Positions 35,339 to 43,251 of a stretch of DNA of 64,000 nt are shown in pieces (position 1 is the first letter of the stretch; every line of letters starts with the position of its first letter). The position numbers and the translations under genes were made by a program. The stretch covers positions 3,341,617 to 3,405,616 of the forward strand of contig OX638346.1 in the NCBI GenBank assembly GCA_951813515.1. The letters are read 5' to 3'. Origin of the DNA: an uncultured Pseudomonadales bacterium (lineage in GTDB: Bacteria; Pseudomonadota; Gammaproteobacteria; Pseudomonadales; Azotimanducaceae). Below the pieces are notes generated by a model that had not been told where the DNA came from, searched no databases, and saw only the letters and a list, made by a program, of their open reading frames with translations.

Positions 35339-35414
35339 GGGGCCATAGCTCAGCTGGGAGAGCGCCACAATGGCATTGTGGAGGTCGCCGGTTCGATCCC
35401 GGCTGGCTCCACCA
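35339..35414 (+). tRNA. tRNA-Ala (anticodon GGC)
   Basis: A complete 76-base cloverleaf: acceptor GGGGCCA/TGGCTCC with the alanine identity pair G3-U70, D arm GCTC/GAGC, anticodon stem CCACA/TGTGG around loop ATGGCAT (anticodon GGC at positions 34-36), T arm GCCGG/CCGGC with TTCGATC, and an encoded CCA end. Confidence 0.96.
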
Positions 35415-35718
35415 ACCCCTATTGCGCGCTAATCCGGACGCTGATGCCCACGTTGCAAGTGAATCGGGTGACCCGGATAGCGGACGCTCGAGCAGGACGT
35501 TGCGGGTCTTGCAGCAAGCCAGGGCAATCATCAGCGTGTCGTCGGGTTCTTCGCCGTATCGATGATCTTTTGCGGGTCGAAGGCCAGGGCAGCTTCAGTT
35601 CTCTGCAGAACGAGCGGAACGGAAAGACGCGGGTAACTCCAAGTTACACATGAGTGATTTAGCGTCCGCCTGAAGATACACGGATTGCGCGCAGCAGGGG
35701 ATTGCTGCCGTGATTGCG
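35415..35718. other. Region without recognisable gene
   Basis: About 300 bases between tRNA-Ala and the broken TPR gene. Several short open frames cross it on the minus strand but none resembles a known protein or has a ribosome binding site. No attachment site or integrase remnant is visible next to the tRNA. Confidence 0.4.
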
Positions 35719-37067
35719 TCAGGACCGTGAACCGTGCCCCTGGGCGACAAGCCGCGCCAGCCAGTCGGCGTCCAGGTGACTCGCCCGCCGCGTAGATCGC
35801 TCCCTCGCGATGCATTCCGCTTCGTCCCGCGCGCCAGCGTGCACCGCCGCAGAGATTGCGAGGTCGATGAAGACGTCGCGTTGCGCGTGACTCCCGCCGA
35901 GCCGTTCCAGGTCGGACATGGCCCGACCCATCCGTTCCCTCGCGGTTTCGTGCTGTCCGCGGCCATAGGCGGCGATCGCCTCGCACACGAGCGATATGAC
36001 GGGTCCCGAGGTCTGGGCGCCGTCGTCGAGCAGGGTTGCGACGCCTCGCTCGAGGCGGGAAAGGGACGCGTCGTCCGCCGCCGCGGCGTAGGCCATGGCC
36101 AGGTGGGCGTTGACGAAAGGCACGCCCGGCTCCGGAAAGTGCTTGCGCGCGAACGCGGCGACTTCCTGGGTTTCTCGATTCCCCGGTGGGTGTCCCGCGA
36201 TGGTTGCCCTCCCGCGGTGGCCGCCCGCGTGACGAAGGATGCGGCATCGATGGTGGTGAACATGGGTAACGCGCGCGAGGCTGCGGGGCGGACGCTGTTC
36301 GCATAGGTATCGAAGGCGCGTTCGGTGTCGCCGCGTTGCAGGGCGAAGAGCGCCCGGTGCCAGGAAAGGTGCCCGTGCAGCACGGCGCTACGGTCATAGT
36401 CCGGCAGCCACGTCTCGATCAGCGCTTCTCCCTCGGCTGGCGCGCCCTCTTCGTAATATGCGTGAACGCGGCCGTGCACCGCGTTGGCGTTGTCCGGATT
36501 GAGCTGCATTGCCCGGTCGAGCATGGGAACGCCCCTGCCGGCGCCGCCGGCTTCGACCAGGGCCCAGCCGAAGGCTGCGAGGAACCACCAGTCGTCGCCC
36601 CATGCGTGGGCGACGCTTTCGAGCAGTTCCGCCTGCCGGGCGTGGAAATCGTTGAAGCCGCCGAAACCGAGCAGACCGTATACCCCGAGGGCGAACGACA
36701 GGGGGACCGCGTCGCGGGGATAGGCGGCGGCGTGTTCACGAACAGCGCGCAAGGCCTCGCGCGACTCGCCGTGCAGCACGAGGGAGACGATGTTTGCGTG
36801 GTCGCGCTCACGTGCCGTCAGAGGTGCCGCCAGGTCGCGTCCCAGCGCCGCATGCCTGCGTGCTTCCCGAATGTTGCCGACCGTTGCCAGCGATCTTGCC
36901 TTTGCGCAGTGCGCGAGCGCGAAGTCGGGGTCGATGGTCAATGCCTCGTCGATCAGCGGCCCACTTCCCGGCTGCAATGCGAACAGGAGGTCCACCGCCG
37001 CGTCGTAGAGTTCCACCGCGCGTGACGAACTGGTCGTGATCGGCTGGTCGAAGCGGTCCTTATGCAT
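35719..37067 (-). pseudogene. TPR-repeat protein (TTC38-like), frameshifted
   Basis: The first frame (start 37067, MHKDRFDQPITTSSSRAVEL) gives about 280 residues of TPR-type helices (ALTIDPDFALAHCAKARSLA; AMQLNPDNANAVHGRVHAY) like tetratricopeptide repeat protein 38. Near 36180-36190, at a GGGG run on the coding strand, the protein-like signal moves to another frame, which continues as EVAAFARKHFPEPGVPFVNAHLAMAY... to a stop at 35719. One inserted or lost base would restore an unbroken protein of about 450 residues. Either a recent inactivation or a sequencing error. Function of the family is unknown. Confidence 0.75.
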
Positions 37068-37206
37068 AGGCGAGTTTGGCGATGTGTATGCGCTCGGCGT
37101 GAACTACCAAGACAAAGGTCACGGTACAACTACTGTGGGTTCCAGTATTGACCCGTCGGCAGCGGGTTGATTCAACCTGGTGCGTTTTCGGGGCTTGACT
37201 TCATTA

Positions 37207-37223
37207 ACTCTATAATACAGAGT
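37207..37223 (+). promoter_or_regulatory. Operator-like palindrome before the membrane protein/regulator pair
   Basis: ACTCTATAATACAGAGT has five-base inverted arms (ACTCT/AGAGT) around a TATAAT-like core, in an A/T-rich stretch; TTGACT lies at 37195-37200. The winged-helix regulator encoded in the same unit is a natural candidate to bind it. Confidence 0.4.
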
Positions 37224-37267
37224 ACATTGAATAAAAGAGAACTTGAGAATATGAAGCGGAGGAGAAC

Positions 37268-37840
37268 ATGACGGACACAGAGTCGATCAGGGAGGACATC
37301 GCCTATGTTCGGGCCGTGGCCGAGCGTACGGGGCCGGGGCACGTGCCCGCCATCTATGTCATCTGGGCGGTGATTTGTGTCTGCGGATTCTCGCTCGTCG
37401 ACTTGGTTGGGCCGGGTTCGAGTTGGGTGGGAATCTACTGGCTCACAGCCGGGCCGGTCGGCGGCGCGCTCACCTGGTGGGTTGCGGCCAGAGCGGGAGA
37501 TCGTGAGGGTCAGGCGGATCGTCGAACGGGTAAACGGTGGGCAGGGCATTTCCTGGGATTCTTCGTGGTTGGCCTGCTGGGATGCGTCCTTGCCGCAACG
37601 GGGGAGTTGACCTGGTCAGGCCTCACTTCACTGTGGATCCTGCTGCTGGCGTTGACCTATTTCCTGGCAGGATTGCATCTGGATCGTCGGCTGATGCCGG
37701 TGGGCCTGGTCCTCGCGGTCGGCTACCTGGTCACGCTCTACCTGCCGGAGTATCGATTCACGACGGCGGGCGCGCTCGTGGCTATAGCGCTGGTGGTACA
37801 GGGACTGCGTGGAAGGCGTGAGGCGCATGCCACGAACTGA
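37268..37840 (+). CDS. Integral membrane protein co-encoded with a winged-helix regulator
   Basis: A 190-residue protein with five probable membrane helices (AIYVIWAVICVCGFSLVDLV; WLTAGPVGGALTWWVAA; FLGFFVVGLLGCVLAATG; SLWILLLALTYFLAGL; and a pair near the end). GAAGCGGAGGAGAAC precedes the ATG. It overlaps the start of the regulator gene. Pairs of a small membrane protein and such a regulator are common in bacteria; the role is unknown. Confidence 0.75.
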   Translation: MTDTESIREDIAYVRAVAERTGPGHVPAIYVIWAVICVCGFSLVDLVGPGSSWVGIYWLTAGPVGGALTWWVAARAGDREGQADRRTGKRWAGHFLGFFVVGLLGCVLAATGELTWSGLTSLWILLLALTYFLAGLHLDRRLMPVGLVLAVGYLVTLYLPEYRFTTAGALVAIALVVQGLRGRREAHATN

Positions 37841-38168
37841 TCCCGCAGACGTTGAAGGTCTGGAAGAACTCGGATCGCTGCAGGGGCTGCTCGAACACCG
37901 CGTTCGCCTCGCGATCTGCGTTCTGCTCTCGGAACATGATGCCATGTCGTTCAGCCGGCTGAAGCAGGTTCTCGAAGAGACCGACGGCAGCCTGGGTACG
38001 CACCTTCGCAAGCTGGAGGACAGCGGCTACCTGGCCGTCGAGAAGAGCTTCCGCGACCGGCGGCCGGTGACGTGGTACGAGCTGACGCAAGCCGGTCGAT
38101 CGAATCTCAAAAGGCACGTCGCAAACCTGGCGCGGCTGATCGATCGCGTGGGCAAGCGTGCGCCGTAG
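37827..38168 (+). CDS. Winged-helix transcriptional regulator
   Basis: A 113-residue protein of the ArsR/MarR-like winged-helix type often annotated as 'transcriptional regulator': LEHRVRLAICVLLSEHDAMSF, SRLKQVLEETDGSLGTHLRK (recognition helix) and LAVEKSFRDRRPVTWYELT (wing). The ATG at 37827 lies 14 bases inside the upstream gene, after GAAGGCGTGAGGCG. It probably autoregulates the pair through the palindrome upstream. Confidence 0.85.
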   Translation: MPRTDPADVEGLEELGSLQGLLEHRVRLAICVLLSEHDAMSFSRLKQVLEETDGSLGTHLRKLEDSGYLAVEKSFRDRRPVTWYELTQAGRSNLKRHVANLARLIDRVGKRAP

Positions 38169-38300
38169 AACGGCACGTAGTGCCGATCAAGGGGCAGGGT
38201 GCGGGACGCGTGGGACGGGCGAAACAGTGGGCTCTGGGCGGGGGTGAAACACGGCGCAGGCGAAGCCGACGACGGGTTTCATGGCGCTAGTGTCGGTTGG

Positions 38301-38930
38301 CTACGTGCCGACGGATATCGCTTCAAATTCCTCGGCGCGTAACGCTTCGACCAACTCCGCTTCCGAGGTCACGGGACTCGGAAAGCGCGTCGCGCAGCGA
38401 CCGATCTGGCTGACGATGTGCGCATCGCTGCCGCCGATACCCAGATAGTCGAAGCGATCTGCCATGCGACGGGCGATGTCGTCCTCGTCGCCGCGGCTGC
38501 CGCCGTTCCTGACCTCTACGATGCGGACGCCCTTCGGGGCGCCCAGGTCGTCGATATGCGCGCTCATTCCGACGCGCTTGCGTCCCGGATGGCATGGCAC
38601 GGCGACGGCCTGGTGGCGATCGCAGGCGACGATGACGTCTTCCAGGGCCAGTTCGATGGATGCAAAGTCGAACTCCCGGGTCAGGGGTTCGGTCACGCCG
38701 AACACGAGCACATGGCCGTACTCGGTTTCGACTTCGCTGCCCTTCAGGATGACCAGCCCGAACTGCTCGGCGAGTCCAGAGTAGTCGGACTCGAAGTCGA
38801 ACTGGCGATGTTCGGTGAGCACGAACCCGTCGATGCCGATGTTGCGCGAATGAATCCATTGGCAGTAGTTACGCACCTTCGCGCGCCCGTCGTCGGATTT
38901 GACCGAGTGTGCGTGGAGGTCGAGGATCAC
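38301..38930 (-). CDS. PHP-domain phosphoesterase
   Basis: A 209-residue protein with PHP metal motifs: DLHAHS, VLTEHRQFD, LKGSEVET, VPCHPGRK and GIGGSDAH. Such proteins are phosphoesterases or histidinol-phosphate-phosphatase-like; substrate unknown. The start is probably the GTG at 38930, which overlaps the coaE stop as GTGA; an ATG at 38966 would add 12 residues. It is coupled to coaE. Confidence 0.82.
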   Translation of the reverse strand: MILDLHAHSVKSDDGRAKVRNYCQWIHSRNIGIDGFVLTEHRQFDFESDYSGLAEQFGLVILKGSEVETEYGHVLVFGVTEPLTREFDFASIELALEDVIVACDRHQAVAVPCHPGRKRVGMSAHIDDLGAPKGVRIVEVRNGGSRGDEDDIARRMADRFDYLGIGGSDAHIVSQIGRCATRFPSPVTSEAELVEALRAEEFEAISVGT

Positions 38931-39538
38931 GATACGTACGCTCCGGCCGATGTCACGCGCGCCCATTCGGTGTCCAGCCGTACGCGCATCGCGGCTTCGG
39001 CCCCTGAGTTGTCGACAACGACATCGGCGAGAGCGATACGTTCCGTGTTGGAAAGTTGCGCGTCCATGCGCGCCTGGACGGCCGACTGGTCCAGGCCGTC
39101 GCGTTCCATGGCCCGCTGCACGGCGATCTCCGGCTCGGCCGTGACCACCCAGGTTTCGTCCACGGTATCCTGCCAGCCAGCCTCGAACAGCACTGCCGCT
39201 TCAAGGACGACAACTGTGTCGGCGTCTGTCTCCCGAACGGCCGCGATCTCAACTTCCGTGAGGCGCCGGATTTCGGGCCACATGATGTCGGTGAGTTGCT
39301 TCATCGCGGCGGGGTCTCCAAACACCTTGCTGCCGAGGGCCCTGCGGTCGAGTTGACCGTCGGTCCCGCGAACCTCCTCGCCGAAGGTTGCCAGTACGGC
39401 CTTGTATGCGTCGGTATCCGCCTCGTAGGCGCGGTGGCCAATCGCATCCGCATCGATCACGTGCGCGCCGAGGGATGCAAGGTGGCGGGCGGCGGTGGAC
39501 TTCCCCGATGCGATGCCCCCGGTCAAGCCGATGACCAA
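38927..39538 (-). CDS. coaE: Dephospho-CoA kinase
   Basis: A 203-residue P-loop kinase with GLTGGIASGKST (4-15), the DADAIGH motif (29-35) and the LID segment QRAMERDGL. It performs the last step of coenzyme A synthesis. In many gammaproteobacteria coaE follows pilD; here it precedes a PHP gene. Start ATG at 39538 gives normal length. Confidence 0.95.
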   Translation of the reverse strand: MVIGLTGGIASGKSTAARHLASLGAHVIDADAIGHRAYEADTDAYKAVLATFGEEVRGTDGQLDRRALGSKVFGDPAAMKQLTDIMWPEIRRLTEVEIAAVRETDADTVVVLEAAVLFEAGWQDTVDETWVVTAEPEIAVQRAMERDGLDQSAVQARMDAQLSNTERIALADVVVDNSGAEAAMRVRLDTEWARVTSAGAYVS

Positions 39539-39585
39539 GCCGGACTCCCCCGAAAAGAGGCCATGTTAGCGGTTACAATGCAGTT

Positions 39586-39918
39586 GTGAAACGACCCGGG
39601 ATTGTCTTCGTCCAGTCGGACGGCCGCCGGCAGACACTTGCTGCAAACATCGGGGATTCCATCATGGATTGCGCGCTCGACAACGGCGTGGTGGGGATCG
39701 AAGCGCAGTGCGGCGGCGCGTGCCTGTGTTCGACGTGCCATTGCTACGTCGAAGCGCCCTGGTTCGGCAGGCTGCCCTCGATGATCGACGACGAGCAGGC
39801 GCTCCTGCAGTACCTCGACGACTGCCGCTCCAACAGCCGGCTGTCGTGCCAAGTGTTCATCACCGAAGCCCTCGACGGCATTGTCGTCCACATCCCGGAG
39901 AGACAATGGAATCAGTGA
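39586..39918 (+). CDS. 2Fe-2S ferredoxin (adrenodoxin type)
   Basis: A 110-residue plant/adrenodoxin-type ferredoxin with cluster cysteines 42, 48, 51 and 88 (QCGGACLCSTCHCY and RLSCQV). Two additional cysteines (46 and 53) lie inside the cluster loop. Homologues serve cytochrome P450 or dioxygenase systems or Fe-S assembly. The GTG at 39586 is the start. It is divergent from coaE; repeat copy 2 follows. Confidence 0.92.
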   Translation: MKRPGIVFVQSDGRRQTLAANIGDSIMDCALDNGVVGIEAQCGGACLCSTCHCYVEAPWFGRLPSMIDDEQALLQYLDDCRSNSRLSCQVFITEALDGIVVHIPERQWNQ

Positions 39919-39944
39919 TCGCGTTGGCACTCCCCGACTTCCCG

Positions 39945-40149
39945 CATGAAATTGCCCCACAGCCGTCGCCTTCGGCCCCGGTTGTTTTTCTTGCGAGGGG
40001 TGCCCCCTCGCGCTCCCCGGCTGAAGGCTGTTTTCTTGCGAGGGGTGCCCCCTCGCGCTCCCCGGCTGAAGGCTCCGGCCCGGCCCCGCTCTTCGATCAT
40101 GCAACTACCGCACCCGGTCGCTCGCGCACCCGGACACGTTTGTTCCACG
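39945..40149 (+). repeat. Dispersed hairpin repeat, copy 2 (ferredoxin-pyrF), with tandem 44-base module
   Basis: Runs from CATGAA (39945) to CACGAA (40146). Shared with copies 1 and 3: AGCCGTCGCCTTCGGC, TGTTCCA; with copy 3 also CGATCATGCAAC. A 44-base module occurs twice in tandem (39986-40029 and 40031-40074); each holds the perfect hairpin GCGAGGGG-TGC-CCCCTCGC. In this copy the right end has lost both features seen in the others: CATG became CACG and GGAGG became GGACA, and pyrF starts further downstream. Confidence 0.78.
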
Positions 40150-40167
40150 AAAGTACGAGCTAAGGAC

Positions 40168-40983
40168 GTGGTGCGCTCTCACTTTCGCGAGCAAATGGAA
40201 AGCTCCTGGGAACGCTCCGGTGGATTCCTCTGCGTGGGGCTCGATCCCGACCTTGAACGCGTGCGGGAACGCATGCCCGGGCGCGAGCGTCCGATACTCG
40301 ACTTTTGCCGCGCCATCGTCGATGTCACCGCAGACCTCGTCTGCGCCTACAAGCCGCAGATCGCGTTCTTTTCGGCGTGTCGCGCAGAGCGTGACCTCGA
40401 AGCGCTCATCGCGTACATCCACGCGTCGTATCCCGGCGTCCCAGTGATCCTCGATGCCAAACGCGGAGACATGGGGTCCACTGCGGAGCAGTACGCCAGG
40501 GAAGCCTTCGAGCGCTACGATGCGGACTGTGTCACGGTGAATCCCTATCTTGGATGGGAGAGCATTGCGCCGTACCGGTCGTATGGGGGGCGAGGCGTGG
40601 CGCTGGTCTGCCGTACAAGCAATCCGGACAGCGGCTGGCTGCAGGAGTTTCCGCGGGAAGATCCGATGTACCTGCGTATCGCCCGGGCCGCCGCCGAGCG
40701 GGACGAAGGCGATCTGATGCTGGTGGTCGGCGCGACATATCCCAATCAGTTGGCAGCGGTGCGGGAAGCGGCAGGGGATTTGCCCCTGCTGGTCCCGGGG
40801 GTCGGCGCTCAGGGCGGCGATCCGGCCGCGGTTCGACGCTGCGCGGCATCGAACGGCCGGGGTTTGGTAGTGAGCGCGTCTCGCAGCATCATCTACGCCG
40901 GCGGTGTCGCTGACTTCGCCGAGGCGGCGCGCGCGAGCGCGCGGCGGTTGTACGAAAAGGTTCGCATACCGGCGCATGCCTAG
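40168..40983 (+). CDS. pyrF: Orotidine 5'-phosphate decarboxylase (type 2)
   Basis: A 271-residue OMP decarboxylase of the subfamily-2 type: FLCVGLDPDLERV, catalytic DAKRGDMGST, NPYLGWESIAPY and LLVPGVGAQGGDP. It makes UMP. The start is uncertain: GTG codons at 40168 and 40171 follow AAGGA closely; an ATG at 40195 would trim nine residues. An in-frame ACG at 40147 sits exactly where the other repeat copies carry ATG. Confidence 0.9.
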   Translation: MVRSHFREQMESSWERSGGFLCVGLDPDLERVRERMPGRERPILDFCRAIVDVTADLVCAYKPQIAFFSACRAERDLEALIAYIHASYPGVPVILDAKRGDMGSTAEQYAREAFERYDADCVTVNPYLGWESIAPYRSYGGRGVALVCRTSNPDSGWLQEFPREDPMYLRIARAAAERDEGDLMLVVGATYPNQLAAVREAAGDLPLLVPGVGAQGGDPAAVRRCAASNGRGLVVSASRSIIYAGGVADFAEAARASARRLYEKVRIPAHA

Positions 40984-41019
40984 CGGGGCTGGCCGACCGG
41001 GACATTCGGAGGGTTGACG

Positions 41020-42201
41020 ATGGCGCGTACCGCATTTGCCTGGGAAGATCCGTTCCTGCTGGACGACCAACTGTCCGACGAAGAGCGGCTGATACGCGAC
41101 TCCGCGCGCGGCTTCGCGGACGACCGGCTGCTGCCGGGGGTGGTCGAGGCCAATCGGCACGAGCGTTTCGACCGCGGGATCATGAACGAGATGGGCGCTG
41201 CGGGTTTTCTCGGCGCGACCTTGCCCGAGAAGTACGGCTGCGCCGGCGTGTCCTACACCTCCTATGGCCTGGTGGCTCGGGAAATAGAACGCGTCGATAG
41301 CGGCTACCGCTCTGCGATGAGCGTGCAGTCTTCCCTCGTGATGTACCCGATATACGCCTACGGCACGGAGTCGCAGCGGGAGCGATTCCTGCCGGGGCTC
41401 GCTTCCGGCGAACTGGTCGGGTGCTTTGGCCTGACGGAGCCGGACCATGGCTCCGACCCGGCCGGAATGGTGACCCGTGCGGTCAGGGACGGCGACGACT
41501 ACGTGCTGAACGGCGCCAAGATGTGGATCACGAACTCGCCCATCGCGGACGTGGCCGTCGTCTGGGCCAAGCTCGACGGGGTCATCCGGGGATTCCTGGT
41601 GGAACGCGGCATGGAAGGTTTCTCGACGCCTGCGATCAAGGGCAAGATGAGCTTGCGCGCGTCGATCACCGGGGAAATCGTGCTCGACGACGTACGCGTT
41701 CCCGGGGAGAACCTGTTGCCTCAGGCCAGGGGTCTCGGCGGCCCGTTCGGTTGCCTGAACCGCGCCCGCTTCGGCATCGCCTGGGGCGCCATGGGCGCGG
41801 CAGAGTTCTGCTGGCACGCCGCTCGACGCTATACGCTCGACCGCAAGCAGTTTGGCCGGCCGCTTGCGGCGAACCAGCTTATCCAGAAGAAGCTGGCCGA
41901 CATGCAGACGGAAATCTCCCTGGGCCTGCAGGGCTGTCTGCGCATCGGCCGGCTGCTCGACGAGGATCGCCTGCCGGTCGAGACCATATCCCTCATGAAG
42001 CGCAACAACTGCGGCAAGGCCCTCGACATCGCCCGCATGGCGCGCGACATGCACGGCGGGAACGGAATCTCGGACGAGTTTCACGTGATCCGCCACGTCA
42101 TGAACCTCGAAACCGTCAATACCTACGAAGGGACCCACGACGTCCACGCGTTGATTCTGGGGCGGGCGCAGACCGGGTTGCAGGCATTTACCAGCGACTG
42201 A
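41020..42201 (+). CDS. gcdH: Glutaryl-CoA dehydrogenase-like acyl-CoA dehydrogenase
   Basis: A 393-residue acyl-CoA dehydrogenase. The catalytic Glu370 lies in [16 protein letters not shown], typical for glutaryl-CoA dehydrogenase; [16 protein letters not shown] binds FAD and [11 protein letters not shown] and [19 protein letters not shown] follow the family. It would convert glutaryl-CoA to crotonyl-CoA in lysine/tryptophan breakdown. GGAGGGTTGACG precedes the ATG at 41020. No CoA-transferase or LysR regulator is beside it. Confidence 0.88.
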   Translation: MARTAFAWEDPFLLDDQLSDEERLIRDSARGFADDRLLPGVVEANRHERFDRGIMNEMGAAGFLGATLPEKYGCAGVSYTSYGLVAREIERVDSGYRSAMSVQSSLVMYPIYAYGTESQRERFLPGLASGELVGCFGLTEPDHGSDPAGMVTRAVRDGDDYVLNGAKMWITNSPIADVAVVWAKLDGVIRGFLVERGMEGFSTPAIKGKMSLRASITGEIVLDDVRVPGENLLPQARGLGGPFGCLNRARFGIAWGAMGAAEFCWHAARRYTLDRKQFGRPLAANQLIQKKLADMQTEISLGLQGCLRIGRLLDEDRLPVETISLMKRNNCGKALDIARMARDMHGGNGISDEFHVIRHVMNLETVNTYEGTHDVHALILGRAQTGLQAFTSD

Positions 42202-42370
42202 GACCAGACATTCCCAATCTCTGATGTCAGCCAGAACGATGCTGGTGATATCAAACCGCTATTGGATAGTGGAATTCTGATGAAAAAGGGTGGGGATGTT
42301 CGATGCCCGCCTTTCTTCGGAAGGCGCGCTTCAATATGGTCTAGTGCCGATGATCAGTGGGGGATGGTAG

Positions 42371-43138
42371 ATGATTCGGACGCTCATCGTGGACGATCAC
42401 GAGTTGTTCGGCTTTGGAATGAGCCGCGCTCTTGGGGATGTCGGCATCGTCGACGTGGTTGGCCGGGCGGACAGCGGTGAACGCGCGATAGAACTCAGCC
42501 GCGAATTGCTGCCCCACGTGGTCTTGATGGATATCGTCATGCCGGGAATAGGCGGCCTGGAAGCGACGCGGCGTATCATCCGCCTGGAAAAGGACATCAA
42601 CATCGTCATGGTCACGGGATGCCGGGACGAACCCTATCCTTCCCAATCCCTGAAGGCTGGCGCCTGCGGCTACGTGACCAAGAGTTCCCCCGTGGAAGAA
42701 CTGGTAACTGCGATTCGCCGGGCTTTCGCGGGCCAACGGTTCGTGAGTCGCGACGTCGCGCAGAAGCTCGCGTTGCGCACCCTCGACAACGAAGAGCTCT
42801 GTCCCTTCGAGCAACTGTCGAGCAGGGAGATGCAGATCACCTTGATGGTCATCAACTGTCATCGCGTGCATGAAATCTCGCATAACCTGCATTTGAGTCC
42901 CAAGACCGTGAACAGTTACCGCTACCGGATTTTCGAGAAGCTGAAGGTGTCGAGCGACGTGGAACTGGCTTTGCTCGCGGTCAAGCATGGGATGATCCAC
43001 CCTTCGTTGCCGCTATCGCCCAGCACACCGCCTTTGGAGGAGGAGGAAGACCCTGCGACTGCGCCGAGCGGTCCGGTACGCGCGGAGAAGCTGTCGACCG
43101 AGCCGACGGACGCGACGCTCGCCAATCTTTCGGGATGA
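42371..43138 (+). CDS. uvrY: UvrY/GacA response regulator with C-terminal extension
   Basis: A 255-residue NarL/FixJ-type regulator: receiver with acidic pocket DDH (8-10) and phospho-acceptor Asp54 (VVLMDIVMP), and LuxR HTH (LSSREMQITLMVIN; SPKTVNSYRYRIFEKL). GacA/UvrY drives small RNA genes csrB/rsm with the BarA/GacS sensor. UvrC follows, the conserved order. Compared with about 215 residues normally, there is a Pro/Glu/Ser/Thr-rich tail (215-255). The ATG follows GGGGGATGGTAG. Confidence 0.93.
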   Translation: MIRTLIVDDHELFGFGMSRALGDVGIVDVVGRADSGERAIELSRELLPHVVLMDIVMPGIGGLEATRRIIRLEKDINIVMVTGCRDEPYPSQSLKAGACGYVTKSSPVEELVTAIRRAFAGQRFVSRDVAQKLALRTLDNEELCPFEQLSSREMQITLMVINCHRVHEISHNLHLSPKTVNSYRYRIFEKLKVSSDVELALLAVKHGMIHPSLPLSPSTPPLEEEEDPATAPSGPVRAEKLSTEPTDATLANLSG

Positions 43139-43251
43139 CGGAGTGATCGTGATGGGGTGATATGGTGGTCTTTGTTCTGGCTGTGGTTCCAGACTGCGGA
43201 TCTTCGTGCCCGGCGTTGCTCCCGGAGTGAACGTCGCCGTATAGTTCGGCA

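Noticed and set aside
35339..35718. tRNA-Ala as an integration site for an island
   Set aside because: No integrase and no repeat of the tRNA 3' end were seen downstream.
39945..40149. Repeat copy 2 as coding continuation of ferredoxin or pyrF
   Set aside because: Frames through it are open on both strands, but the same DNA is read in different frames at the other copies, so it is not protein-coding.
40105..42147. Minus-strand open frame of 680 codons
   Set aside because: Antisense of pyrF and gcdH without any protein-like signal.
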